Shown here piece by piece: positions 15,843 through 24,724 of a stretch of DNA of 42,128 bases. The notes under the pieces were generated by a model. The model searched no databases, was not told the origin of the DNA, and worked only from the letters and a program-made list of their open reading frames with translations. The stretch is taken from assembly GCA_034112085.1 (NCBI GenBank), contig JAWUWD010000145.1, forward strand, positions 1-42,128, given 5' to 3'. Both the position numbers and the translations under genes were made by a program. This DNA is from JAWUWD01 sp034112085. GTDB lineage: Bacteria; Bacteroidota; Bacteroidia; Cytophagales; Cyclobacteriaceae. How positions within the stretch are numbered: the stretch's first letter is position 1; each line of letters begins with the position of its first letter.

Positions 15843-17012
15843 ATGAAAAAGATGAAACGAACAATTTACACGATGTTGCTAGCTCTTTTGATAGCAGGAA
15901 ACTCATATGGGCAAAACATAGATCAAAAACGCATGGATCGCGATTTGGAGATCGCAGAGAACATATTACAAACATTGACTGATGAAAATCATAGTAGAAA
16001 TTTTTTCTCTACTCATTCGTCAGAAAGCAGCTATATACCAGACTATGGGGTAATCTTTAGCTTACCTAGTAATCCGATCATTATACGTACTTCCAGCACT
16101 CGTAATGGTGAATATGTAATATCTGGCAGTACGGGAAAAAATGTAGTGATCTCACCATCTAATAGCAATACTTATACTACGGATAGTGATGATGACTGTA
16201 ACGACTGTCCCGACAAAGTCAAAACTGGAATTGTCAAGAGCCATGAAGAATCCTTGAAAAAATCTGAAGAGACGTTCAAAGAACAAACGACAGCATTTTT
16301 GGTAGACTATGCTGACCTGATCGGCCAACTAAAGCCTTCTGAAAAAATCATGATTACTTCTAAAAGTAAAAATAACAATATTGGATGGATTGATGATGGC
16401 TATAACAAAAAGCAATCAACTGGTATGACTGCTGAGATTGCTAAAAGTGACTTAGTAGCATATAAACACGGGGAATTATCAAGAGAAGCAACCATAAAAA
16501 AGATAAAATTCACAACTACCACTAAGGATGTCAAATTAGAAAGAGATTTGGAGCTTTTCAGCAGCATATTCGCCAAGCTCTACGATTCTAACTTATCTAC
16601 TAGCTATTATACCTCAAGTCATCGTGTGAACTATGAAAGACTAGAGAATTTTGGCGCCATTTATAATATGAGAGTTTATTCTTCTAGCCAAGATAATGGA
16701 CTTCACTCGATCAGAACTACAAGAGAAAGAGGACTGACTCAAGAAGAACGTGATAAAAAGGTCAACGCTATGTACCCTGAATTTGAGAAGTCTGTCAAGG
16801 AAAATATCCTAGACTACGGTAGAACTATCAAAAGCTTGCAGCCAAATGAAATGTTGATGTTTAAGATTCGACTTACAGAATGTAATGATTGTGAAATGCC
16901 AAGATCAATTGAAGTAAGCGTGAAAGCCAATATCCTCAGTGAATACGGAAGTGGTAAGCTTAGTCGAGACAAAGCAATGACAGCTATCACTGTTAAGAAG
17001 ACCAGTAATTAG
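15843..17012 (+). CDS. Unknown secreted protein with two diverged domain repeats and two CNDC motifs
   Basis: No known family is recognised. The ATG at 15843 was chosen because it gives a clean signal peptide (about residues 1-23, ending NSYGQ); an open frame continues upstream to 15792. The 389-residue product is a tandem duplication. DRDLEIAENILQTLTDEN (32-49) matches ERDLELFSSIFAKLYDSN (233-250). FLVDYADLIGQLKPSEKIMI (152-171) matches NILDYGRTIKSLQPNEMLMF (321-340). HGELSREATIKKI (209-221) matches SGKLSRDKAMTAI (370-382). The only cysteines of the mature protein are two CNDC motifs (C119/C122 and C347/C350), at non-equivalent places in the two copies. It follows the sigma and anti-sigma genes by about 100 bases and ends at a strong terminator, so it is probably the third gene of that operon. 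Confidence 0.8.
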   Translation: MKKMKRTIYTMLLALLIAGNSYGQNIDQKRMDRDLEIAENILQTLTDENHSRNFFSTHSSESSYIPDYGVIFSLPSNPIIIRTSSTRNGEYVISGSTGKNVVISPSNSNTYTTDSDDDCNDCPDKVKTGIVKSHEESLKKSEETFKEQTTAFLVDYADLIGQLKPSEKIMITSKSKNNNIGWIDDGYNKKQSTGMTAEIAKSDLVAYKHGELSREATIKKIKFTTTTKDVKLERDLELFSSIFAKLYDSNLSTSYYTSSHRVNYERLENFGAIYNMRVYSSSQDNGLHSIRTTRERGLTQEERDKKVNAMYPEFEKSVKENILDYGRTIKSLQPNEMLMFKIRLTECNDCEMPRSIEVSVKANILSEYGSGKLSRDKAMTAITVKKTSN

Positions 17013-17030
17013 AATACTCAATCTGTTATT

Positions 17031-17075
17031 AAAAGAAGCCTCCTACTTTACTAGAAAATAGGAGGCTTCTTTTTT
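17031..17075 (+). terminator. Terminator after the sigma/anti-sigma operon
   Basis: A 15-bp perfect stem (17031-17045 with 17059-17073, core GAAGCCTCCTA) has a 13-base loop and is bounded by A and T runs. It could act for both convergent transcripts. Confidence 0.88.
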
Positions 17076-17108
17076 AATGATCGTAAAAGTGTTTTTAGGA
17101 TGATACCG

Positions 17109-18395
17109 CTACCCAAACAATGCCCCAGCGATAGTCGCTGTCATCATAGTCGCTAGTGTTGCTGCAAACAAGGCCTTCATCCCTAGTCGTGATAGGTCAC
17201 CTTGTCTATTAGGTGCCATTCCTCCTATTCCACCTACTTGTATAGCTATAGAACTAAAGTTCGCAAATCCACAGAGTGCATAGGTAGAAATCACAATAGC
17301 TTTTTCGCTTAGCGCTCCTGCAGCTTTGATTTCTGATAAGCTCAGATAGGCCACAAACTCATTGATTACGGTTTTTTGTCCTAACAAACTCCCTACTTGA
17401 AGAGTTTCGGACCAATCAACCCCAATAGCAAAGGCAAATATTCTAAAGACCTGTCCTAATATATACTCTAAAGAAAAACCAGTAAAAGCTCCATCTGTCG
17501 TACGAATCACAAATCCATTCAGTCCAGTTACTGCACCTACAAAATCGATCAATATCCAGTTGATGGCATAGATCACGGCTATAAAGGCCAACAACATACC
17601 ACCTATATTCAAAGCTAGCTTGAGTCCTTCTGTTGCACCTGTAGATAGTGCATCAATTAAGTTTACGCCCATGCTATCTTTACTGACCTCCAGTGAGGTA
17701 TCTATCTTATCTTTCTCTAATTCAGGAATCAATATTTTAGAGAGTACAATGGCGGCAGGTGCATTCATAATAGATGCGCTTAGTAAATAAGAGGCATATT
17801 TTGCTCTCTCAACAGGATCATCCCCTCCTAGGAATGCGACATATCCAGCAAGAACTCCACCAGCGATCGTTGCCATACCACCAGTCATCAAGCACATCAG
17901 CTCTGACTTGGTCATGGTCTTCACAAAAGGTTTCACCAATAAGGGTGCTTCGGTCTGTCCTAAAAAGATATTGCCTGCTGCCGATAAACTCTCAGCACCG
18001 GAAAGGCGCATAGTACGTGCCATAATCCATGCAATACCATAGACTACTTTCTGAAGAACCCCCAAATAGTATAATCCTGTAGTGACAGTAGAGAAGAATA
18101 TGACTGTTGGCAAAACCTGAAATGCGAATATAAACCCTAGCTTATTGGTCGCTAAATCACCAAACAAGAACTCCGCTCCATCATTGGAGAAGCTAAGAAA
18201 CTTTACAAACTTCGCACTCACCCAATCAAATCCATCAGCTACAAATCCAACTTTTGTAATCAATAGACCAAAGACGATTTGCAAAAGAACGCCTATCCCT
18301 ACCAATCTCCAGTCGACCGCTTTTTTATTGCTTGACACCAAATATGCCAATCCTATTAAAAAAGCTAATCCTAACGCCCCTCTCAAATACTCCAT
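17109..18395 (-). CDS. nupC: Concentrative nucleoside transporter (CNT/NupC family)
   Basis: A cation-coupled nucleoside importer of the inner membrane, 428 residues with about ten membrane segments. Family motifs are the GNIFLGQTEAPLLVKPF block and the GFANFSSIAIQVGGIGGMAP block, which line the substrate and ion sites. The N-terminal YLVSSNKKAVDWRLV region is typical. A terminator for the upstream bifunctional-nuclease gene ends just nine bases before the start codon, so the gene needs either read-through or a promoter inside the upstream gene. Whether it uses sodium or protons is not decided here. Confidence 0.9.
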   Translation of the reverse strand: MEYLRGALGLAFLIGLAYLVSSNKKAVDWRLVGIGVLLQIVFGLLITKVGFVADGFDWVSAKFVKFLSFSNDGAEFLFGDLATNKLGFIFAFQVLPTVIFFSTVTTGLYYLGVLQKVVYGIAWIMARTMRLSGAESLSAAGNIFLGQTEAPLLVKPFVKTMTKSELMCLMTGGMATIAGGVLAGYVAFLGGDDPVERAKYASYLLSASIMNAPAAIVLSKILIPELEKDKIDTSLEVSKDSMGVNLIDALSTGATEGLKLALNIGGMLLAFIAVIYAINWILIDFVGAVTGLNGFVIRTTDGAFTGFSLEYILGQVFRIFAFAIGVDWSETLQVGSLLGQKTVINEFVAYLSLSEIKAAGALSEKAIVISTYALCGFANFSSIAIQVGGIGGMAPNRQGDLSRLGMKALFAATLATMMTATIAGALFG

Positions 18396-18403
18396 AGTCT
18401 GCT

Positions 18404-18436
18404 AAAATAAAAACCCCGACAAAAATTGTCAGGGTT
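18404..18436 (-). terminator. Terminator between bifunctional nuclease and nupC
   Basis: Read on the minus strand, AACCCTGACA pairs with TGTCGGGGTT (18427-18436 with 18412-18421, one G-T pair) around a five-base loop, followed by TTTATTTT. Confidence 0.8.
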
Positions 18437-18455
18437 AAATAAGTATTCAAATACT

Positions 18456-19055
18456 TTAATTCCTTCTACTCAACTCATCTCTGATTTGTGCAGCTCTTTC
18501 GTAATCTTCGTTTTCTATTGCTTTATTAAGCAACTGATTAAGCTTCTCGATGGAGTCATCTTTCATCGGATCCGAAATAGTGACAGACTCAACCTTCTCA
18601 ATATCGATTTGGCTCTTGATCTCAGTGATATCCTCCTCAATTTCGTCAGACAAGACTATTCCTGCTTCAGAAAGGATAGTTTCATAAGAGTAAATCTCGG
18701 CATCGAACCTAAGTCCTATAGCAATCGCATCAGAAGGTCTGGCATCAATCTCTACAGTACCACTAGGTCCTTCACAAACGACCTTTGCAAAAAAGACACC
18801 TTCCTTCAAGTCCGATATAATAATCTCCGTTACCTTAAATCCGTATCCATGTGCGAATGATTTAAACAAATCATGCGTCATTGGACGATTGGGGACAATC
18901 TTCTCTATCTCGATAGCAATGGCTTGCGCCTCAAACATCCCAATGATAATTGGAAGTCTTCTATTACCTTCCGTTTCTCCTAGCACAAGTGCAAAAGATC
19001 CAGACTGTGACTGACTCGAAGAAAGTCCTAATATTTCAAGCTTAATTTTATCCAC
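18456..19055 (-). CDS. Bifunctional nuclease family protein (DUF151) with C-terminal UVR motif
   Basis: The 199-residue protein has an N-terminal DUF151 domain (about 1-135, with LPIIIGMFEAQAIAIEIE and GPSGTVEIDARPSDAIAIGL) and a C-terminal UvrB/UvrC-type motif (about 165-198, LNKAIENEDYERAAQIRDEL). The family is named after plant and mycobacterial members with RNase and DNase activity; the bacterial role is not well defined. It lies nine bases downstream of etfA, so it probably shares the etfBA transcript, which then stops at the hairpin at 18404-18436. Confidence 0.88.
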   Translation of the reverse strand: MDKIKLEILGLSSSQSQSGSFALVLGETEGNRRLPIIIGMFEAQAIAIEIEKIVPNRPMTHDLFKSFAHGYGFKVTEIIISDLKEGVFFAKVVCEGPSGTVEIDARPSDAIAIGLRFDAEIYSYETILSEAGIVLSDEIEEDITEIKSQIDIEKVESVTISDPMKDDSIEKLNQLLNKAIENEDYERAAQIRDELSRRN

Positions 19056-19064
19056 AAATGCTGA

Positions 19065-20021
19065 TTAGCTGTTAGCAGCTTTAATAGCTTCAGTTAATTT
19101 AGGTAATACTTCAAATGCATCTCCTACAATACCGTAGTCTGCAGCCTTGAAAAATGGCGCTTCTTCATCTTTATTGATGACCACTATATATTTAGAAGAG
19201 TTGACTCCAGCCAAGTGCTGAATAGCTCCAGAAATACCAACAGCAATATACAAGTTAGGACTTACTTTAACTCCTGTTTGTCCAACGTGCTCATGGTGGG
19301 GTCTCCAGTCCATATCAGATACTGGCTTACTACATCCTGTAGCAGCACCTAGCGCTTTTGCTAAGTCTTCTATCATTCCCCAGTTCTCAGGGCCTTTCAG
19401 TCCTCTACCTCCTGACACTACTAACTCTGCCTCAGGCAATAATATTACGCCAGTCGTTTTATCAGTAGCCGTAATTTTCACTTTGAAGTCAGCATCGTTC
19501 AAGGCTACATCAAATACTTCGACACTTGCAGTGCCTCCTGTTTCTTTCACTTCTGCAGCATTCTTTTTGATCGCGATGACCTTATTATCTTTGTTCATTG
19601 ATACAGTGGCAAATGCCTTACCTGTATAAATACTTCTTTTCACTGTAAATCCAGCTGATGTATCTGGCAATTCAACCACATTTGACACCAAACTAGCATC
19701 TTTTTTGATCGCCACTTTAGCTGACACTGGCCCTCCCAAAGAAGAATTGGCTAATACCAAAGTATTTGCACCAGTGTGACCCATTGCGCTTATCAACACG
19801 CTTGCGTAAGCCGCGCTTACCCTCTCATTCAATTGTGTATTATTGGCATGAAGCACTTTAGAAGCACCATAATTACCCAAGTTAGAAAGCTCTGAGCTAT
19901 CTATATCTCCCATTGCAATGGCAGTCACATCTCCACCCATGCCATTGGCATAAGCCACGGCTTCTAGTGAAGTCTTCTTTACTTTGCCTTCTGCTATCTC
20001 TACAAAAACTAATATTGACAT
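19065..20021 (-). CDS. etfA: Electron transfer flavoprotein alpha subunit
   Basis: With EtfB it forms a soluble FAD/AMP heterodimer that takes electrons from acyl-CoA dehydrogenases to the quinone pool. The 318-residue protein has the variable N-terminal domain and a strongly conserved FAD domain (about 200-318), with SGGRGLKGPENW, the GCSKPVSDMDWRPHHEHVGQTG block and the YIAVGISGAIQH block. The start is 34 bases after etfB. The crotonase and paa genes earlier in the window would supply acyl-CoA substrates. Confidence 0.95.
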   Translation of the reverse strand: MSILVFVEIAEGKVKKTSLEAVAYANGMGGDVTAIAMGDIDSSELSNLGNYGASKVLHANNTQLNERVSAAYASVLISAMGHTGANTLVLANSSLGGPVSAKVAIKKDASLVSNVVELPDTSAGFTVKRSIYTGKAFATVSMNKDNKVIAIKKNAAEVKETGGTASVEVFDVALNDADFKVKITATDKTTGVILLPEAELVVSGGRGLKGPENWGMIEDLAKALGAATGCSKPVSDMDWRPHHEHVGQTGVKVSPNLYIAVGISGAIQHLAGVNSSKYIVVINKDEEAPFFKAADYGIVGDAFEVLPKLTEAIKAANS

Positions 20022-20055
20022 GTTATTCTATATTTTTCGATTGTCGATTTATTAA

Positions 20056-20793
20056 TTATATCACTTTTGCTTCGTTCTTAAGCAAGTCCACCAACTCTTG
20101 TACATTGTTGGCATCGATCATTTTTATCCCACCCTTAGCGGCAGGCAATTCATACTTAGCGAGTGTCGCCCCTTCTACTGCCTCTACTGGTTCTACCACG
20201 TTCAATGGTTTTGTTCTTGCCGACATAATTCCTCTCATGTTTGGTATTTTCCATTCTGCTATAGGCTCTTGACATCCTGCTACGAAAGGAAGATCCAATT
20301 CGATTGATTCTTTTCCACCTTCAATTTCTCTGGTCATCTTAGCCTTGGTGCCTTCGACATCCAATGTCATTACTGGAGATACTGATGGTATGCCCAAAAG
20401 TTCACCAACCATGCCATGCACCATTCCTCCGTTGAAGTCGATAGATTCACGACCCATTAAGATCATGTCGTAAGCGCCATCCTTAGCTACATTAGCGATT
20501 TGATGTGCTACGAACAAAGAATCTGTTGGTTCTGCATTGACACGTACTGCATCATCTGCTCCGATCGCCAATGCTTTACGAATAGTGGGCTCTGATTCAA
20601 CTCCTCCTACATTCAATGCTGTAATTGTTCCTCCCAATTGTTCTTTCAACTCTACTGCTCTTGCCAAAGCATAATCATCGTATGGTCCAATAATGAACTG
20701 TACTCCTGTTGCATCAAACTTCGTATCTCCGTCCGTAAAGGCTATCTTTGAAGTTGTATCAGGCACGTGTGTTATACAAACTAATATCTTCAT
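20056..20793 (-). CDS. etfB: Electron transfer flavoprotein beta subunit
   Basis: The 245-residue partner of EtfA binds AMP. The start MKILVCITHVPDTTSKI, the NPYD-like GPYDDYALARAVELKE segment and the GRESIDFNGGMVHGMVGELLGIP block are typical of EtfB. It is first in the etfB-etfA-nuclease operon. A TAnnTTTG box about 55 bases upstream gives a plausible promoter. Confidence 0.95.
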   Translation of the reverse strand: MKILVCITHVPDTTSKIAFTDGDTKFDATGVQFIIGPYDDYALARAVELKEQLGGTITALNVGGVESEPTIRKALAIGADDAVRVNAEPTDSLFVAHQIANVAKDGAYDMILMGRESIDFNGGMVHGMVGELLGIPSVSPVMTLDVEGTKAKMTREIEGGKESIELDLPFVAGCQEPIAEWKIPNMRGIMSARTKPLNVVEPVEAVEGATLAKYELPAAKGGIKMIDANNVQELVDLLKNEAKVI

Positions 20794-20814
20794 CTTTTAT
20801 AATAGAAATGGTGT

Positions 20815-20822
20815 TAAATTTG
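20815..20822 (+). promoter_or_regulatory. Candidate -7 box for the TPR protein gene
   Basis: TAAATTTG matches TAnnTTTG 46 bases before the ATG at 20869. It interlocks with the divergent etfB box at 20847-20854, so the two promoters overlap. Confidence 0.45.
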
Positions 20823-20846
20823 GCGTGAAGATAGGGAATAATAGCA

Positions 20847-20854
20847 CAAATATA
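20847..20854 (-). promoter_or_regulatory. Candidate -7 box for etfB
   Basis: On the minus strand this reads TATATTTG, an exact TAnnTTTG match, about 54 bases from the etfB ATG at 20793. Confidence 0.45.
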
Positions 20855-20868
20855 AAACTGAACTAAGC

Positions 20869-21189
20869 ATGAATTCTGACCGACTCAATCAATTATTCGA
20901 TTTTCTCAAAGATGATCCAAATGATGCTTTCACGATCTACGCTATTGCAACAGAATACAGCTCTACTGATTCTGAAAAAGCCTTAGAATATTATGAGGTA
21001 TTACTGAGCCAACATGCAGGCTATCTTGCTACTTACTATCATGTGGCCATACTATATGCAGACCTTGGGAATAACGAACTAGCTGAATCAACTTTCAAAA
21101 AAGGAATTGCGTTGGCGCAAAGCCAAAACGAATCATTCGCTCTTCGAGAATTGCAAAATGCATATAATGAGTTTTTGTTTGAGGAGTGA
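20869..21189 (+). CDS. Small tetratricopeptide-repeat protein
   Basis: The 106-residue all-helical protein has two to three TPR-like units: residues 5-30 (degenerate), 33-50 (SEKALEYYEVLLSQHAGY) and 54-88 (ATYYHVAILYADLGNNELAESTFKKGI). It has no signal peptide, so it is probably cytoplasmic and mediates protein contacts. It is a short single gene divergent from etfB and followed by a strong hairpin. No partner can be named. Confidence 0.8.
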   Translation: MNSDRLNQLFDFLKDDPNDAFTIYAIATEYSSTDSEKALEYYEVLLSQHAGYLATYYHVAILYADLGNNELAESTFKKGIALAQSQNESFALRELQNAYNEFLFEE

Positions 21190-21336
21190 TTATTCCACTG
21201 CTAGAAAAACTAAAAGTCACTTCTCAGAGAAACGAAGGAATTTTCCCCACTTTATAGGTTGGTTTTTCTTATTATGTCTATTCTAATTCAATTCCCTTTT
21301 TAATATCCCTTCATCAATAGCGCATTGAAAATGGTG

Positions 21337-21375
21337 CGCTCACTAGTCCTCGTCACCAACGAGGACTAGTGAGCG
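21337..21375. repeat. Perfect 17-bp-stem hairpin, REP-like
   Basis: CGCTCACTAGTCCTCGT (21337-21353) and its exact complement (21359-21375) enclose a five-base loop. It sits between convergent genes, three bases beyond the stop of the lipoprotein gene, and has no T tract on either side. It may end or protect transcripts, or be a copy of a dispersed palindromic repeat. Confidence 0.75.
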
Positions 21376-21378
21376 AAA

Positions 21379-21936
21379 TCACTTTATTAATACTGGGCTT
21401 GAGATAGTATTTAAGATATTTCCATCCGATAAAATAATGGTCATATCAAGAGATAATTGATTCCCAGTTAGCACGCTCTGTTCAAACTTCAACTCTATAC
21501 CGCTATTGCTGTAAAAGTCATAATCAGAATATGATCCTATTTGTGAAATCGTATTTAAATCATATCCATCTATTGTAATAATTTCATTGATATTTGCTCC
21601 TGCGGGATATTTATCATTGATATCGAATACTGTATTCAGTTTGATAGAACTTATGCTGTTGAGCATGATAGTTGGGTCACTACAGTCCAAAGCATACAAG
21701 CGATTCATACGAATATTGAGAGATGCCACTTGTTTCAATTCAAAATGTAAGAATACTCGTAAATCTTCAAAAGTGGCTTCTTCGATATCAACATTCCATT
21801 TTTCATCATCAAATGTCTCATTGGTTATAGAAATTTCATTTATCTCCCATTTCGTGGTGGGACCTTTTCCGCAATCTATGTCGCAACCTCCAATGAAAAA
21901 CAAAATGAAAAACGTGGAGAACAGAATTCTATTCAT
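21379..21936 (-). CDS. Hypothetical lipoprotein
   Basis: No family is firmly recognised. The 185-residue protein has a lipoprotein signal (MNRILFSTFFILFFIGGC, C18 as the likely acylated residue), then a polar body with alternating hydrophobic residues that suggests a beta-sandwich. Acidic residues after the lipobox (DIDCGKG) fit surface or outer-membrane sorting in Bacteroidota. It lies 21 bases downstream of menA on the same strand, but nothing links their functions. A second Cys lies at C21 and another in ALDCSD. Confidence 0.7.
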   Translation of the reverse strand: MNRILFSTFFILFFIGGCDIDCGKGPTTKWEINEISITNETFDDEKWNVDIEEATFEDLRVFLHFELKQVASLNIRMNRLYALDCSDPTIMLNSISSIKLNTVFDINDKYPAGANINEIITIDGYDLNTISQIGSYSDYDFYSNSGIELKFEQSVLTGNQLSLDMTIILSDGNILNTISSPVLIK

Positions 21937-21957
21937 ATGTTTTAAGCTAAAATTTGA

Positions 21958-22857
21958 TTACAAAATAACTAACCCCAACCCAAACAACAATACGAACAAC
22001 AGCGTAGATATCGCCATTTGTTTAAGATAAGGATCTATAGCCACGGCCTTGGTGTTTTTAGTCACTCCTACTCCATTTTTAATCAATAAAGGGACGACTA
22101 AAATAAAGAGCCACTGATAATAACTACTATAATTGAATAAGGTGAATACGATTGAAGTAGTTAACCCTGAGATGATTAATACCCAATGATAAATAACCGC
22201 TTTTCCTCTTCCCAGCCGCACGGGGATTGAATACTTACCCGCTTTCTTATCGGATTCTATGTCCCTGATATTGTTGACATTGAGTACTGCTACTGAGAAT
22301 AGTCCACAGCTCATGGCCGGTAGTATGAATGACCAATCGATAATATACATATACAGATAAGAAGACCCCATCACTCCTACTAATCCGAAGAAAAGCAAAA
22401 CAGACAAATCTCCTAACCCAGCATACCCATATGGTTTACGACCGGCTGTATAGGTTATAGCAGCCAGAATACTCAATATGCCTAGCCCAAAGAAAAACAA
22501 GAGGCTGTTCCAATCCCATCCAAAAGCCATGTATAATAATGACAATCCGCTAAGTAAGGACAGCAAGACAAAAACTCCTATTGCTCGCTTCATAGCGCCC
22601 AAAGATATAGCTCCAGACTGAACAGCACGAGAAGGCCCTTCTCGTGCCTCACTATCCGCCCCATTCATAGTGTCACCATAGTCATTCGCAAGATTAGATA
22701 GTATTTGTAAGAATATGGTTGTAGAGACACACAATCCCAATATCATTCCATCAAAACTACCTCTGGAAGCTGCTAAGAAAGTACCCATACCAATGCATGA
22801 CAATGCCAAAGGTAATGTTCGTAATCGAAATGCGGAGAGCCAGTTTTTTAAGTTCAT
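21958..22857 (-). CDS. menA: 1,4-dihydroxy-2-naphthoate polyprenyltransferase MenA
   Basis: Membrane enzyme that attaches the polyprenyl chain to dihydroxynaphthoate in menaquinone synthesis. The 299 residues contain about eight or nine membrane segments. The two Asp-rich UbiA motifs are NDYGDTMNGADSEAREGPSRA and NNIRDIESDKKAGKYSIPVRLG, both with the expected spacing. Menaquinone is the main quinone in Bacteroidota, and the ETF and succinate dehydrogenase genes in this window depend on it. It lies 61 bases downstream of argS on the same strand. Confidence 0.93.
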   Translation of the reverse strand: MNLKNWLSAFRLRTLPLALSCIGMGTFLAASRGSFDGMILGLCVSTTIFLQILSNLANDYGDTMNGADSEAREGPSRAVQSGAISLGAMKRAIGVFVLLSLLSGLSLLYMAFGWDWNSLLFFFGLGILSILAAITYTAGRKPYGYAGLGDLSVLLFFGLVGVMGSSYLYMYIIDWSFILPAMSCGLFSVAVLNVNNIRDIESDKKAGKYSIPVRLGRGKAVIYHWVLIISGLTTSIVFTLFNYSSYYQWLFILVVPLLIKNGVGVTKNTKAVAIDPYLKQMAISTLLFVLLFGLGLVIL

Positions 22858-22918
22858 TAAGTTGAATCCAGGTTTTTAAGTTCTAGGTTCTAAAAGGCTA
22901 AGTTCTATTATCTAGATA

Positions 22919-24712
22919 TTACATTCTATCAGGTACAGTTACTCCCAAGAGTCCCATCCCCTTTTTGATAACTTGCGCAACGGCTTTAGAAAAAGCTATT
23001 CTGAAATGAAGCTTGTCCTTATCAACTTCATTGAAGATTGACACATCTTGATAAAAGCGATTGTAGTCTTTCGCTAAATCATAAATATATTGAGCAATCA
23101 CTGCAGGTGAGTGTTCTTTTCCAGCCTCCAATATCTTGTTTTCAAACTCATTAAGGAGATAAATAGCTTCTTGCTCTGTTTTTTCTAGATTCTGTACATT
23201 TCCGAAATGAGCGGCAGTTGGATGATAACCCAGCTCTTTTGCCTTTCTCAATATCGCTGAGATTCTTGAATGCGTGTATTGTATGAAAGGCCCTGTATTT
23301 CCATGAAATTGGATGGATTCCTGAGGATCAAACAACATCTTCTTACGAGGGTCAACCTTCATCAAGAAGTATTTCAAAGCCCCAAGCCCCAAGGTTTTGT
23401 AAAGTGCTTTTGCCTCTCCTTCATGAAATCCATCAATCTTGCCTAGTTCCTTAGTATGTGCTTCGGCAGTATCGATCATCTCTTGCATCAAGTCATCTGC
23501 ATCTACTACAGTTCCTTCGCGCGACTTCATTTTACCGGATGGCAAATCCACCATTCCGTATGACAAGTGGTAATTTTCTTTAGCCCATTCATATCCTAAC
23601 TTTTCAAGGATAAGGAACAGCACTTTGAAATGGTATTCCTGCTCATTTCCAACAGTATAGATTTGTTGAGATAAGCCAGGGTGCTCTCTGAATCGCTGAA
23701 TGGCTGTTCCAATATCCTGAGTCATATATACAGAGGTGCCATCCGCTCTTAACAACAGTTTTTCATCCAAGCCTTTATCAGTCAAGTCGACCCACACAGA
23801 CCCATCTTCTTTTTGATAAAAAATTCCTGATTCAACTCCCTTCATTACTTCATCTTTACCCAACAAATAGGTCTTTGATTCGTAATAAAGCTTATCAAAA
23901 TCTACTCCCATCTGTGTATATGTAGCATTGAAGCCTTCATACACCCAGCTATTCATTGTCTCCCAAAGTGCATATACTTCTGGGTCTTTTTGCTCCCACT
24001 TCTGAAGCATTACTTGCGCTTCAATAATGATTGGTGCATTTTTCGCGGCCTCATCTTTAGTCTGACCTTGTTCGATAAGAACCGCAATTTCTTTTTTATA
24101 CTCCTGGTCGAACTTCACATAGTAATTTCCAACCAACTTATCCCCTTTCTTACCGCTAGATTCTGGCGTTTCTCCATCCCCGTATCTTTGCCAAGCAAGC
24201 ATAGATTTGCAAATATGTATTCCGCGATCATTGATGATCTGAACTTTATATACCTTATCACCACCAGCTTTTAGAATATTCGATACCGAAAATCCCAAAA
24301 ATATATTTCTCAAGTGACCTAAGTGGAGTGGCTTGTTGGTATTCGGTGAAGAGTACTCTACCATTACTTCTTTCCCAGAGTCTGGCAATTGACCAAAGTC
24401 ATTTCTTTCTGAAACATCCTTCAAGACATTCACCCAAACTTTGTCTTCTATAACAATATTCAAAAAGCCTTTTACAACATTGAAGTCACTTACATAATCA
24501 CTTTCCTTTTTCAAATACTCACCAATTGCTTTGGCGGTTTCTTCAGGGTTCTTTTTAGAGATCCTGGCGAATGGAAAACAAACCAAAGTGTGTGATCCAT
24601 CAAATTCCTTTCTTGTTGGCTGAATTGCTATTCCATCAGGTGTCAATTCATGACCAAAGAGTGATTGAAATGCTTGAGCAATGAGCTCTTTAAGTGCTAA
24701 TTCTATATTCAT
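22919..24712 (-). CDS. argS: Arginyl-tRNA synthetase
   Basis: Class I synthetase that charges tRNA-Arg, 597 residues. The N-terminal domain precedes the HIGH-like signature (KPLHLGHLRN) within VEYSSPNTNKPLHLGH. The KMSKS-like region is GKMKSREGTVV. The C-terminal DALR anticodon-binding domain ends in KAVAQVIKKGMGLLGVTVPDRM. It lies 12 bases after the DHS-like gene and two genes after arginase, so an arginine-related group is transcribed together. Confidence 0.96.
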   Translation of the reverse strand: MNIELALKELIAQAFQSLFGHELTPDGIAIQPTRKEFDGSHTLVCFPFARISKKNPEETAKAIGEYLKKESDYVSDFNVVKGFLNIVIEDKVWVNVLKDVSERNDFGQLPDSGKEVMVEYSSPNTNKPLHLGHLRNIFLGFSVSNILKAGGDKVYKVQIINDRGIHICKSMLAWQRYGDGETPESSGKKGDKLVGNYYVKFDQEYKKEIAVLIEQGQTKDEAAKNAPIIIEAQVMLQKWEQKDPEVYALWETMNSWVYEGFNATYTQMGVDFDKLYYESKTYLLGKDEVMKGVESGIFYQKEDGSVWVDLTDKGLDEKLLLRADGTSVYMTQDIGTAIQRFREHPGLSQQIYTVGNEQEYHFKVLFLILEKLGYEWAKENYHLSYGMVDLPSGKMKSREGTVVDADDLMQEMIDTAEAHTKELGKIDGFHEGEAKALYKTLGLGALKYFLMKVDPRKKMLFDPQESIQFHGNTGPFIQYTHSRISAILRKAKELGYHPTAAHFGNVQNLEKTEQEAIYLLNEFENKILEAGKEHSPAVIAQYIYDLAKDYNRFYQDVSIFNEVDKDKLHFRIAFSKAVAQVIKKGMGLLGVTVPDRM

Positions 24713-24724
24713 CGATTTGTATAG

